A stretch of DNA of 17,516 bases, from contig CALAYS010000211.1 of the NCBI GenBank assembly GCA_937895515.1, forward strand, positions 1 through 17,516, in the 5' to 3' direction. Under the pieces are notes generated by a model that did not search any database, was not told the DNA's origin, and worked only from the letters and a program-made list of their open reading frames with translations. Below are positions 7,377 through 14,985 of this stretch, piece after piece (the first letter of the stretch is position 1; the number at the start of each line of letters is the position of its first letter). Made by a program: the position numbers and the translations under genes. Origin of the DNA: an uncultured bacterium (lineage in GTDB: Bacteria; Patescibacteriota; Minisyncoccia; Phycocordibacterales; UBA9973).

Positions 7377-8072
7377 ATGTCTATTATTTTTTTCAATGTT
7401 TTTAAGACATCTCTTCATATGATGAAAGATCGGGGATACGAAGAAAGTCTCAATATTCTTGACGAATTGGAAAAAGTCCCATTAGGAAAAGATTTTGCTC
7501 AAATGGGTGATCTTTTTCAAAATATTGGTTGGAATTTTAAACCTTTCCACTCCCTTGAAATAAAGGATGCTCTTGGAAGATTCAAGCATTCGTTTGTTTT
7601 AACAAATGAAAAAGACAAAAAGAAGGGATTTGTTATTTTTGGTCTTAGCACCAAAGCTTTCTTGGTAACGGTTACCTCAATTATTTTAGCATATCGTCTA
7701 TCACCTGATTTTAATGATTACAAAGGAGAATTCATCCTCATTTTAAATAAACCTTTTAATTCCAAGTTTACTGCGCGACTCGATGAAATATCAAATTATA
7801 TTGACTTTAGAGTGCACTTTGATGATTCTCTACAGAAACGTCCTTTTCATGCCCTTGGTCCAATTTCTTATGAAAAAATGGAAGACAGCGAAGTAAAAGT
7901 TTTTTTGGAAGAGTCATGTTTGAACACTCGTCAACTTAAAAAGATTTCATCAAATGATCCGGTCATTAAATATTATGGGTTCCCAAAAAAATCTTTAATC
8001 CGTATTAAACGAACCCCTCTTATCAGAGGCAGTCTTTTGCAATCAACTCTCGATTACAGGCTTGTGGTCTAA
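7377..8072 (+). CDS. rpb5: DNA-directed RNA polymerase subunit Rpb5-like
   Basis: This 231-residue protein is the viral counterpart of eukaryotic Rpb5 / archaeal Rpo5 (RpoH), a subunit of the multisubunit RNA polymerase that many large DNA viruses encode. The C-terminal domain is diagnostic: NDPVIKYYGFPKKSLIRIKR at about 193-212, matching the conserved DPVARYYGL-x-x-G-x-V-x-KI block, and a final YRLVV. The N-terminal region has SLHMMKDRGYE at about 12-22, like the Rpb5 jaw domain start (MLxDRGY). Length is near that of eukaryotic Rpb5 (about 210) and longer than the archaeal C-terminal-only form. The ATG at 7377 is the first in frame, preceded by an AT-rich leader. A perfect 24-base palindrome lies 13 bases after its stop. 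Virus-encoded polymerase implies at least partly autonomous transcription. Confidence 0.95.
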   Translation: MSIIFFNVFKTSLHMMKDRGYEESLNILDELEKVPLGKDFAQMGDLFQNIGWNFKPFHSLEIKDALGRFKHSFVLTNEKDKKKGFVIFGLSTKAFLVTVTSIILAYRLSPDFNDYKGEFILILNKPFNSKFTARLDEISNYIDFRVHFDDSLQKRPFHALGPISYEKMEDSEVKVFLEESCLNTRQLKKISSNDPVIKYYGFPKKSLIRIKRTPLIRGSLLQSTLDYRLVV

Positions 8073-8085
8073 ACAATTTGAACTC

Positions 8086-8109
8086 GAAAAAGATAAATTT
8101 ATCTTTTTC
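8086..8109 (+). terminator. Perfect 24-base palindrome ending rpb5
   Basis: GAAAAAGATAAA is followed directly by its exact complement TTTATCTTTTTC. It lies 13 bases after the rpb5 stop and 18 bases before the next ATG (8128). Because it is a gene-end signal, it argues against starting the next gene upstream of it. Confidence 0.88.
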
Positions 8110-8127
8110 CCCAAATACATTGTATTA

Positions 8128-9006
8128 ATGGAAAGTTTCCAAATTTTGAAGAATTTACCATCTACTTCTATCGTTGCTTTGGGATATCAAATTTATGTTG
8201 ATACCAATGTTGACCTCGGTCCATCTTTTGGCAGTTACTGTACACCTTATGATCCTTCGGAGGAAGACTTATTGAAGTCTAAACTTCCAATGGTAACTGG
8301 TCTTGTAAGAAATGTTGAATTAACGTCAGAAGATGGAAAGCGTTTTTTCCATATTATTAACAAAAATAAACATGAAATTATTGATAGCTTGAAAGATCAT
8401 TTTTCTTTTCCTTATACTCATCCTACAAAAGACTCCAGAACACGTCTCATAGAATCATCTGAAGTCGTTGTTTTAGACTACAGCGAAAAATCGGTTGCAA
8501 TCTTTCCTATGACAAAAAAGACGCGTGATTATATGGATACTTTGAAAAAATCAGTTAAAGTTAATTTGGGTCTTACAGGACCCAACCTTAAGAAAACGAG
8601 GGGATACATTCTCGCAAAGAGTAATTTCAAATTCAAAAACATAATTGAGGCTCTTTCTTCTTTGGAAAGTGATACTGCTGAATCTAGTAATCCAAAGACA
8701 TCATCAAACCCAGCAGAGACCAAGAGTAAATCTCCATCAGGTAAACTGTCTAAAGTTACTAAAAGTATGCCCGAAAGCGACTGTTCAAAAGAACAAGCCG
8801 CAGAAGAACCTGATGGTGAAGGAATGAAGCCCATTAATACAACATCTGGTGAAAATAAACGTCTTCAAATTTGGGGTTCCCAAGAATACATTGATTCGAT
8901 TACAGAGGAGATAGAGGAAGACGAAAAAACCAAAATCAAAACATTGGAAAAGAAAACTATTTCCGGCGGCCGCCAACTTTTGAAAATTGAAATTATAGAG
9001 GACTGA
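8128..9006 (+). CDS. Hypothetical protein with disordered acidic Ser-rich linker
   Basis: This encodes 292 residues. I chose the ATG at 8128; the open frame extends up to 8062, but only through a TTG start inside rpb5, and that segment is the terminator palindrome. I do not recognise the family. Residues 1-185 look globular (MESFQILKNLPSTS, then repeated short beta-like segments and KKTRGYILAKSNFKF). Residues about 190-245 form a low-complexity, probably disordered linker rich in Ser, Pro, Lys and Glu. The C-terminus carries an acidic ITEEIEEDEKTK stretch and a short LLKIEIIED end. It lies between rpb5 and a tiny basic protein on the same strand; the acidic and basic products could interact, but nothing in the sequence proves it. 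Confidence 0.85.
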   Translation: MESFQILKNLPSTSIVALGYQIYVDTNVDLGPSFGSYCTPYDPSEEDLLKSKLPMVTGLVRNVELTSEDGKRFFHIINKNKHEIIDSLKDHFSFPYTHPTKDSRTRLIESSEVVVLDYSEKSVAIFPMTKKTRDYMDTLKKSVKVNLGLTGPNLKKTRGYILAKSNFKFKNIIEALSSLESDTAESSNPKTSSNPAETKSKSPSGKLSKVTKSMPESDCSKEQAAEEPDGEGMKPINTTSGENKRLQIWGSQEYIDSITEEIEEDEKTKIKTLEKKTISGGRQLLKIEIIED

Positions 9007-9009
9007 AAA

Positions 9010-9022
9010 GGTACCTAGTACC
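9010..9022 (+). terminator. Short GC-richer hairpin after the 8128 gene
   Basis: GGTAC and GTACC pair across a CTA loop, four bases after the TGA stop at 9004-9006. The stem is only 5 bp, so the call is tentative. Confidence 0.4.
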
Positions 9023-9034
9023 ACACAACATACA

Positions 9035-9184
9035 ATGGATACAGTTGATAAAAAGAGTAAAAAAAAAGATAAACGCATTGAAACACGCCAAAAGATGGGC
9101 CCTTATTCAACGCGATCTGCTCGAATCAAGGAGGAAATTCGTGAACGGGCCTCTGAAAAAACGTCCAACCAAAAAAAAAGCTAG
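9035..9184 (+). CDS. Small lysine/arginine-rich protein, 49 residues
   Basis: This small open frame starts with ATG at 9035 and ends with TAG at 9182-9184. The product begins MDTVDKKSKKKDKRIETRQK and is strongly basic throughout, with a likely helical middle (ARIKEEIRERASEK) and a Lys-rich end. It has no membrane segment or cysteine. The size and charge fit a nucleic-acid-binding or DNA-packaging peptide, but this is inferred from composition alone. Support for a real gene comes from its placement: it starts 28 bases after the previous stop, fills the gap exactly, and is followed at once by a hairpin shared with the convergent 9217 gene. It is too short for many gene finders. Confidence 0.7.
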   Translation: MDTVDKKSKKKDKRIETRQKMGPYSTRSARIKEEIRERASEKTSNQKKS

Positions 9185-9186
9185 CC

Positions 9187-9212
9187 TTTTTTAGGGATAT
9201 ATTCCTAAAAAA
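9187..9212. terminator. Bidirectional hairpin between convergent small genes
   Basis: TTTTTTAGG and CCTAAAAAA form a 9-bp stem around GATATATT. It begins two bases after the plus-strand TAG (9182-9184) and ends four bases before the minus-strand stop (9217-9219). Confidence 0.75.
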
Positions 9213-9216
9213 TAAT

Positions 9217-9477
9217 TTATGGGTTTATTGAGATAAAGTTAACTTTGCTTCTATCCCCCAAAATGTAGACTTCATCGCTGCAATGACGAAGATCTATCAA
9301 TCCACCTTTAACAGGAAAGGTTGTTCCTGGAAAACAGACTCCAGGAGTACCAGGAACAGGATCTCCACAGGGGCGGCAGGGCGATAAACCGCCCGCACTT
9401 AGGTATCGGCGTAAAACAGGGTACAGGATAACACCCGCGATAATTAAGATCAAGATAAGAAATAAGACCTCTTCCAT
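9217..9477 (-). CDS. Small membrane-anchored cysteine-containing protein
   Basis: This encodes 86 residues from the ATG at 9475-9477; the preceding in-frame GTG is less likely. Residues about 4-21 (VLFLILILIIAGVILYPV) form one strong membrane helix followed by an RR pair, so the protein is probably a single-pass anchor. The remainder is short, Gly/Pro-rich and has cysteines in a CRPC pair and two single positions (VCFPG, RHCSD), which could be metal-bound or disulfide-linked. The family is not recognised. It is divergently arranged with the cysteine-rich 9559 gene, with 81 bases between the start codons, and convergent with the small basic gene. A virion membrane role is plausible but unproven. 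Confidence 0.78.
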   Translation of the reverse strand: MEEVLFLILILIIAGVILYPVLRRYLSAGGLSPCRPCGDPVPGTPGVCFPGTTFPVKGGLIDLRHCSDEVYILGDRSKVNFISINP

Positions 9478-9558
9478 CACACGACAAAACGTATATTTTA
9501 AATAAAAAAAAATTATTCAAACATCCTATTTTTTTTATTTCATCCAGAATAGCCTCAC

Positions 9559-10296
9559 ATGAGAAAAGGCGAAGTTCTTATCATTCTGCTTTGTTTTCTT
9601 TTTTTATTAAATTTCGCAACTGATGGTGCTCTTTTGAAATTTGTTGAAAAATCCATTTTTCAAATTCAGCTTGAACTTCTGACCTTTTTCCAAAAAAAAG
9701 GTCCTTTATCTATTCCACATTCAACAATACCATTGTATGATTTAAAAAAATATCAAGCTATGCAAAAAAACTGCGGCTGTCAGGGGGTACCAAACACTCA
9801 CCTGCCGCTTTGCCGCTGTGCTAAAAAATGCGAAAATAATGGTCGTTGTTCGTTCCAACCTCCATTGGACTGTAAATGTCATGATCCGTCTTCAGCTGAT
9901 AGAAAATGGCAGGATCAAAGTCCTATCAATAATATTGTCGTAAGTTGCGGTGCGCCTGCTGCTCACGAAAAAGATAAAAATTGTGGGTGCCGATCCACTT
10001 TTGATCGCCCTTCATGTGCACCATGTAAAAATAAAACAAAAGTTTCAATAGATGATGATAGAAGTGTTATCTGGGGATGTTGGAAATATATTATAGGATG
10101 TCTGCCTGGACAAATAGATAGATATAAAATCGATTGCGGGAGAATTAATCTCAATTCAAGAGAAACAATATATCACCAATTAGGTAAAATAATAAGCTTG
10201 AGTCTTCAAGGTGAAAATCACCTATTAATGATAGATAATCGATCTAATGAAATATTAGCTAAAATAGATCCAGCCAGCGGAGATCTTTATTTTTAA
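9559..10296 (+). CDS. Cysteine-rich protein with N-terminal signal/anchor
   Basis: This encodes 245 residues from the ATG at 9559. Residues about 6-20 (VLIILLCFLFLLNFA) form a hydrophobic signal or anchor, so the rest is likely lumenal or on the virion surface. The region 70-195 is rich in cysteine, with two similar blocks: NCGC...PLCRCAKKC at about 71-91 and NCGC...PSCAPCKNKT at about 141-160. There are further pairs at CKC (105-107) and GCW...GC (174-181). This looks like a duplicated small disulfide or metal-binding module. The last 50 residues lack cysteine and form a probable beta domain (LLMIDNRSNEILAKIDPASG). I do not recognise the family. It is followed closely by another gene whose product starts with CxC motifs. 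Confidence 0.85.
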   Translation: MRKGEVLIILLCFLFLLNFATDGALLKFVEKSIFQIQLELLTFFQKKGPLSIPHSTIPLYDLKKYQAMQKNCGCQGVPNTHLPLCRCAKKCENNGRCSFQPPLDCKCHDPSSADRKWQDQSPINNIVVSCGAPAAHEKDKNCGCRSTFDRPSCAPCKNKTKVSIDDDRSVIWGCWKYIIGCLPGQIDRYKIDCGRINLNSRETIYHQLGKIISLSLQGENHLLMIDNRSNEILAKIDPASGDLYF

Positions 10297-10330
10297 AAAT
10301 TAAAATTACCAATAAAACTATTCTCTTCCA

Positions 10331-10903
10331 ATGTGTGAGTGCAAAGGTGAACAAACAACTGTAAAGGAAAATTGCACCTGTTCTTCATCAGAACTCATCG
10401 TTAATCCAAAAACTATTAAACCAATCACCTCTTCCGAGGAAGCTTCAAATAAATATTCCATCGAGACAGTCGTGATAAAAATGAAAGCAGGATCAGGATC
10501 GCAGAAAATGACATATGTTGGTGTGGCTCGCACTGATACCGCTGAAAATGCAACGGCCGATGTCAGAACAAAAGTTGTTGAGGTGGCGGTTGATGTTCTT
10601 CGATCTGCACTTGGAGAGGCCTATGTTGGACCTGTCCCGAGTACAGTCACTGACGCGGATGTCGCAACCCTTGCAGCTTTCAAAACATATTTAAATGTAG
10701 CTTTTACAGGACAAACACCTATGGATACTGCAAAGATAAATCTTGTAGCCGAAACTTTATACCCACTTTTTAGTGCTATTGCTGGTCACTTGGCAGGTGC
10801 AACTCTGGGTGTGGTTGAAGTTTGCCCCAGCAAGGGCGCTTCCAGGGTTTACCAATTCTCGGCGTCGAATTGTCTTTTTTCCTTTGAAATGATTTTTAAT
10901 TGA
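10331..10903 (+). CDS. Ala/Val/Thr-rich protein with N-terminal CxC motifs; paralogue of the 1072 gene
   Basis: This encodes 190 residues from ATG at 10331. The N-terminus MCECKGEQTTVKENCTC has two CxC pairs and resembles the cysteine blocks of the upstream neighbour. From about residue 41 (NKYSIETVVIKMKAG) the protein follows the same order of blocks as the 168-residue protein at 1072-1578: an Ala/Val helix, TDADVA...AFK, and ETLYPLF. I infer distant paralogy, with the CxC head present only here. It is less AT-rich than its neighbours, as is the other copy. It has no membrane helix. The function is unknown; shared composition and possible high expression fit a structural protein. It lies 34 bases after the 9559 gene and ends before a strong hairpin. 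Confidence 0.85.
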   Translation: MCECKGEQTTVKENCTCSSSELIVNPKTIKPITSSEEASNKYSIETVVIKMKAGSGSQKMTYVGVARTDTAENATADVRTKVVEVAVDVLRSALGEAYVGPVPSTVTDADVATLAAFKTYLNVAFTGQTPMDTAKINLVAETLYPLFSAIAGHLAGATLGVVEVCPSKGASRVYQFSASNCLFSFEMIFN

Positions 10904-10915
10904 TGGCTAACAATT

Positions 10916-10937
10916 TATAAGTTTATAAAAACTTATA
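10916..10937 (+). terminator. Hairpin ending the 10331 gene
   Basis: TATAAGTTT and AAACTTATA form a perfect 9-bp stem around ATAA, 12 bases after the TGA stop and 10 bases before the kinase ATG. Confidence 0.8.
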
Positions 10938-10947
10938 GCTTGCAATT

Positions 10948-13026
10948 ATGGGCGAAATAAGCCTTCCAAAAACAGAAATTGCCATCACCTTCGGGGAAAT
11001 GAAAAGGGCTTCTGAGGAAGAATTAAAACGTTCCAAAAGTTTTTCCAAAGAAATAGAGTCAAAATATAATATTCAGGCCAAAAAAGAAAAAGATTTTGTG
11101 TCCAACTTTCAATGGAAAAGTCCACCTTATGTTGATAGAAAACATATTCTTGCAGCGGAAGAAATTGTCGCCGCAGCATTTTCCCGGGATGATATTGTTG
11201 TATCAAAACAAAAAGGTAATCATACCAAAGAACACAAATCTCGTTTTCTTGACAGTGAAAGCTTAGAACATCTTTCTTATGTTGCGAGAAATATTATTGT
11301 TTTTGATGGTCCTCAGTTTAGAACAGGATATAATTTTATTCGACGTCTGATCACAGATGTTCGTTTAATAGGAGCCCCCTCAGAGAGTGGATTTATTATG
11401 AGTGCTGGACTCTTTAAAAAATATAAGGATCTCCTTGTCATTAAAGCACCAAAATATGAAAGTGCGTATACACGCGAATCCGTTATTCACGAATTAGCTG
11501 TAGGCAAAATCTTGAATAGTCTCCGACCTATTATTCCAAATTTTGCTTTTGTATTGGGGTCATTTGATTGTGGTCCTCCTATTATTAAGCCATCCCCCGA
11601 TCCAAAAAGTGATAAAGGAACTGTTGTATCGTGGTGTCGTGGTGGATCGCCTGTTAAATATTTAATTTACGAAAATATTTCCGAAAGTAAAAGTCTTTAT
11701 GACTTTGTTGAAACTTGTAGCCCTCAGGAATATTTAGATGCCATCATCCAACTCAATTATGCTCTCATGGTTGCGTTTAAAGAGACAGGTTTTACTCACT
11801 ACGATCTTCATGGAAATAATATTTTAGTTAGAGACCTCAAACAAATGAGCCATACAAGCAAAGAAGGTTTTTATATTCCCTATCAAGGTGATTTTGTTTT
11901 TGCGACTTCTCTTTTTACCATAATTGATTACGGTTTTTCTCATGTTTATCTTCCAGGAACAAATGAATCCATTGGAGCAAAAAGCGACGCAGGTCCAAGG
12001 GGAAATGTTTATTATTTGCAAAGCGGAATCTATCTTGATAGACCCAATCCTTTTGCTGATTGTTACAGACTTCTAAATGCAACCTTGAGGACCATGAGAA
12101 AATACAATCATACAACATACAACAAAGTTAAATCGCTCCTCCATTTCTTTCACCCACAAACCGAAGACATTGACGCTCATTTCAATGGAGAAGATGCGTC
12201 CTATACAACATATTTTGGTTCTCCAGAATATATGGAAAATGTTAAAAAATTTAAATCAACTAATTTTATTAAATATTGTAGAGAATTTTGTGCTCTTAAT
12301 GATTTAGATGATCCCGTAGTATCAGGCAAAGACTACACAACTGAAATAGATGATAGCTTGATCTTTTCGGGTCCATCTTTTGATATTATCGATTTGTTAA
12401 ATGATGAAACAACAATAAACAAAAAAGAAATTGTAACAATCGACAATTTATTTGATCTCATCGAACCCATTTTGGTATACCGCAATTATTTAACAAGCAA
12501 TGAGCGTTCAATTGGAAGAGAAAAAATAAAAAATCATCAGGAAATATCTCAACGTGTTTATGATAAAATTCTTTCACACAGCGATCATTACAAGATCCTT
12601 CTTGATCAAGAATTTAATTCTCTGGAACGAGAGTTTCATGAACTCAGAGTACCCAAATACATTGGCGTACCTGAAATACAAGCTTCTATTTTGCGGGAGC
12701 CTCTTTTCTTTAAAAACTATACTGATAGTCTTGAACAAACGACTCGCTATGTTGATAAATTCGATCTTCTCGAAAGAAAATATGAAATGGCCGATTTTAT
12801 TTGTCAGGAAGTATTTCATTTTCCGAAAGGAAACACATCCCATATACGTGATTTAATCAAAAGGAAAGATGATAGAAAAATTATTTTTTCTTTTATCAAA
12901 AGAGATGTTAATACTATATTCGATTATATTGCCACCATTCCTTCAGGAAAATTCGATTCCATGGATACAAAGATAGAATTGGTAGGAACATCTCTTTTTT
13001 CAATACTTCCCCATGATGAACAATAG
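10948..13026 (+). CDS. Diverged viral protein kinase
   Basis: This encodes 692 residues with a protein-kinase-like core. Candidate motifs are the beta-3 lysine K166 in LLVIKAP, the helix C glutamate E182 in HELAVG, a hinge near YLIYENISESKSLYDFV (238-254), and the catalytic loop HYDLHGNN (284-291, with D286 and N291). The metal-binding DFG equivalent is DYG at 327-329. All catalytic residues are present, so activity on Ser/Thr substrates is plausible. The core is embedded in long extra regions: about 160 residues before the lysine, and some 350 after the DYG with no recognised domain. An insertion with CGPPIIKPSPDPKSDKG separates the strands before the hinge. Large kinases of this sort are common in pitho- and marseilleviruses. 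The start ATG follows a hairpin directly. Confidence 0.88.
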   Translation: MGEISLPKTEIAITFGEMKRASEEELKRSKSFSKEIESKYNIQAKKEKDFVSNFQWKSPPYVDRKHILAAEEIVAAAFSRDDIVVSKQKGNHTKEHKSRFLDSESLEHLSYVARNIIVFDGPQFRTGYNFIRRLITDVRLIGAPSESGFIMSAGLFKKYKDLLVIKAPKYESAYTRESVIHELAVGKILNSLRPIIPNFAFVLGSFDCGPPIIKPSPDPKSDKGTVVSWCRGGSPVKYLIYENISESKSLYDFVETCSPQEYLDAIIQLNYALMVAFKETGFTHYDLHGNNILVRDLKQMSHTSKEGFYIPYQGDFVFATSLFTIIDYGFSHVYLPGTNESIGAKSDAGPRGNVYYLQSGIYLDRPNPFADCYRLLNATLRTMRKYNHTTYNKVKSLLHFFHPQTEDIDAHFNGEDASYTTYFGSPEYMENVKKFKSTNFIKYCREFCALNDLDDPVVSGKDYTTEIDDSLIFSGPSFDIIDLLNDETTINKKEIVTIDNLFDLIEPILVYRNYLTSNERSIGREKIKNHQEISQRVYDKILSHSDHYKILLDQEFNSLEREFHELRVPKYIGVPEIQASILREPLFFKNYTDSLEQTTRYVDKFDLLERKYEMADFICQEVFHFPKGNTSHIRDLIKRKDDRKIIFSFIKRDVNTIFDYIATIPSGKFDSMDTKIELVGTSLFSILPHDEQ

Positions 13027-13066
13027 AATTGAGTGTATGTAAACTTATTGTTTCAAAGAAAAAAGA

Positions 13067-13504
13067 ATGGACAACGTTTCTTTTGTTTCAAATGATGTAT
13101 CTGTTTCTCTAATTATCCAAGGAGATGAAATCAATAAATGGCACCCCGCTCAGCAGTGGCAAATAGATTTTTTACGTCCATTGGCATATGATAGCCAAAT
13201 TTTTGATGTTCCAACAAAAACAAAAAATAGGCGACAAGAGTATGTTGCGTTTGCCCCAGATTTGAAAAAGTTGCCAGGCAATGCTATGGGAGAAATAGAT
13301 AAATTGTCTCCAGAAGAAAAGACTTTTTCTCAATCTTTGCTTAATGATTTTAACAAACAACTCCCAAAGGAAAACAAATCACAACTTTATGAAATTGGAT
13401 TTTTGATGAATACAAAAACACGCAAGATGAGACTTTTTGCTTTCCTCGCATCATCTATTGCTAATGATACTTTTTTGTCTCCAAAGAGCCATGTTGGCAA
13501 CTAA
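13067..13504 (+). CDS. Hypothetical protein, 145 residues
   Basis: This encodes an intact 145-residue frame with ATG at 13067, 40 bases after the kinase stop. I do not recognise the family. It has no membrane helix, signal peptide or cysteines. The N-terminal half has DVSVSLIIQGDEI and a WHPAQQWQIDFLRP segment. The middle is helical and charged (LSPEEKTFSQSLLNDFNKQLPKE), and a beta-like GFLMNTKTRKMRLFAFLA follows. The layout suggests a small soluble mixed alpha/beta protein. It lies on the same strand as the kinase and the 13558 gene, each with its own spacing, and is followed by a hairpin. Confidence 0.8.
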   Translation: MDNVSFVSNDVSVSLIIQGDEINKWHPAQQWQIDFLRPLAYDSQIFDVPTKTKNRRQEYVAFAPDLKKLPGNAMGEIDKLSPEEKTFSQSLLNDFNKQLPKENKSQLYEIGFLMNTKTRKMRLFAFLASSIANDTFLSPKSHVGN

Positions 13505-13506
13505 TT

Positions 13507-13527
13507 TTTAGCTCAAATTGAACTAAA
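13507..13527 (+). terminator. Hairpin ending the 13067 gene
   Basis: TTTAG-C-TCAA and TTGA-A-CTAAA pair around a single A, with one C/A mismatch (9 of 10 pairs). It starts three bases after the stop codon. Confidence 0.65.
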
Positions 13528-13557
13528 TCAAAAAAACTTAGAACTCCAAAAAGAGAG

Positions 13558-14577
13558 ATGAGCAATCCAGTTTTGTCTTCACGAGTTCAATGTCAGCATT
13601 TTCTCTTCGAAAGAGATGGACGGAGGCGCCAATGTCTAAAATTGTCATCTGATGATGCAAGTCTTAAATGTCATCTTCACAATCCTGCTTATGTTAAGCG
13701 TTCGTATGATGAATCATACGAAAGTATTACTTCTTCTGATTCTACTGACGAATCAGTGCATAGCAGCTGGTTTTGTAGTGAAGACGAAGAGGATGATGAT
13801 GCCTTGAGTGAATTGTCTGTTTCTGTGACGCGTTCTTTGTCTCGAAAAAATAAAAAATCAGATGCTACTTCGGTTGTTGTTGATACTTCACCCGTTGTTT
13901 CAAAGGCTCAATCAATTGACGAAAAAAATACGAAGATATTAGAATGGTCAGTAGAACCTGTGGTAGGAACAGTTGTTTATCCTTTTCTCAGCGGCGTACA
14001 TTTGTCCCCCTTTATAGAAAAATATTCGTTAATAACCGAAATGAAATATAAAATGAACTTCCCTCAAGGAATTCTCATTAAAAAAGAAATTTTTTATCCG
14101 TCCAAAGATCTTCCTCCTCCAAAACTAACAATTGGAAGGGGATCTTTTTCTCACACAATTACTCTTTCATTTTTGGAGGTTTTGTATGTTAAAATTAAGG
14201 ATGTTAATCCTAATTTAGCAAACGTACAAATAATTCCGGCATACAAAGATTCGAGAACTGGATCCACAAAATATATCCAAACGCTAAAAGGATACTTGAC
14301 AGATGAAAAGTTACCAATGATGGCTCTTAACTCAGCGATTTGTAGTTTGTCAGAAATAACAAATCAAAAAGAGCAAATCAATCTTGGAAAAGATTTTTCC
14401 AAATTAACGTTTGATGAATTTATGGAACTCTTTTTTGCATCTCTATCAGATGGTTCTCAAATTATTTATAGAGATCATGGATACGTGTGTTATGAAAAAG
14501 CAACTTTATACGCTATCGTTGGAGATGATTGCTATTTGAAACATGCTGACTTTGAAGATTTCAAACCAAATGTCTAA
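13558..14577 (+). CDS. Zinc-motif protein with acidic Ser-rich linker
   Basis: This encodes 339 residues from ATG at 13558. The N-terminus has C12, H14, C26, C38 and H41 in a C-x-H...DGRRRQC...KCHLH arrangement. It resembles the short zinc motif (C...G-x-x-C...C-x-x-H) seen at protein ends in many giant viruses and phages. Residues about 49-110 form a low-complexity, acidic Ser/Asp/Glu-rich region that is probably disordered and perhaps phosphorylated; the neighbouring kinase is a possible but unproven partner. Residues 125-339 look globular (VVYPFLSGVHLSPFIEKY, FSHTITLSFLEVLYVKIKD, FDEFMELFFASL). I do not recognise that domain. The stop codon lies inside a strong palindrome, and the same frame stays open for 91 further codons after it. 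Confidence 0.85.
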   Translation: MSNPVLSSRVQCQHFLFERDGRRRQCLKLSSDDASLKCHLHNPAYVKRSYDESYESITSSDSTDESVHSSWFCSEDEEDDDALSELSVSVTRSLSRKNKKSDATSVVVDTSPVVSKAQSIDEKNTKILEWSVEPVVGTVVYPFLSGVHLSPFIEKYSLITEMKYKMNFPQGILIKKEIFYPSKDLPPPKLTIGRGSFSHTITLSFLEVLYVKIKDVNPNLANVQIIPAYKDSRTGSTKYIQTLKGYLTDEKLPMMALNSAICSLSEITNQKEQINLGKDFSKLTFDEFMELFFASLSDGSQIIYRDHGYVCYEKATLYAIVGDDCYLKHADFEDFKPNV

Positions 14578-14590
14578 AATTTAGACATTT
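14568..14590 (+). terminator. Stop-overlapping palindrome ending the 13558 gene
   Basis: AAATGTCTAAA and TTTAGACATTT form 11-bp arms around one A. The TAA stop (14575-14577) is in the left arm. Confidence 0.85.
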
Positions 14591-14985
14591 TTCGTGTTGG
14601 TTATGGACAAGGCGTTTCTTTAGGTGCAGGTTGTCATTTATCCGCGCTATTAACACCTATAATTTTTCGACCCGACTATCGGCTGGCTGAGGACTATGGG
14701 ATCTACTTTTCAATTCTTCGTGGTCAGTGGAATTTCTGCGATCGGCTGGCATTACCGAATGTGTTTTTTTTAAAGAAAAATATTTTTTTCGTATTAATTC
14801 GGAAGGATCCTTATAAAACACCGTTTTACGCTGATTTTTGCTTGACAATATAAAATGTGTTTGTTGCGTATTCACTAAACAATGTTAGAGCATATTAATT
14901 AAAAAGTCTGGCATGAATGCTGTGAAAAATATAATTCAAATTATTTTATAAGATTATTTGGCTTGGCTTAAATTTTAGTTAGGCA
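14578..14985. other. Unassigned region with ambiguous open frames
   Basis: No gene is clearly supported here. In the frame of the upstream gene, 14578-14853 is free of stops for 91 codons but has no useful ATG. On the minus strand an open frame from a GTG at 14875 to about 14657 reads as a polar peptide but also lacks an ATG start. Third-position base use favours the plus frame in the first 70 bases and the minus frame further on, so this may be gene debris. The motif ATCGGCTGGC occurs twice (around 14688 and 14740). CCGAAT and ATTCGG (14755-14802) enclose an AT-rich hairpin. Confidence 0.4.

Noticed and set aside
8062..8127. 5' extension of the 8128 gene overlapping rpb5
   Set aside because: It needs a TTG start and would translate the perfect terminator palindrome (8086-8109). 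The ATG at 8128 is the better start.
14657..14875. 72-codon minus-strand open frame
   Set aside because: It has only a GTG start, no recognised family, and overlaps an equally open plus frame. Codon use is mixed, so no gene is called.
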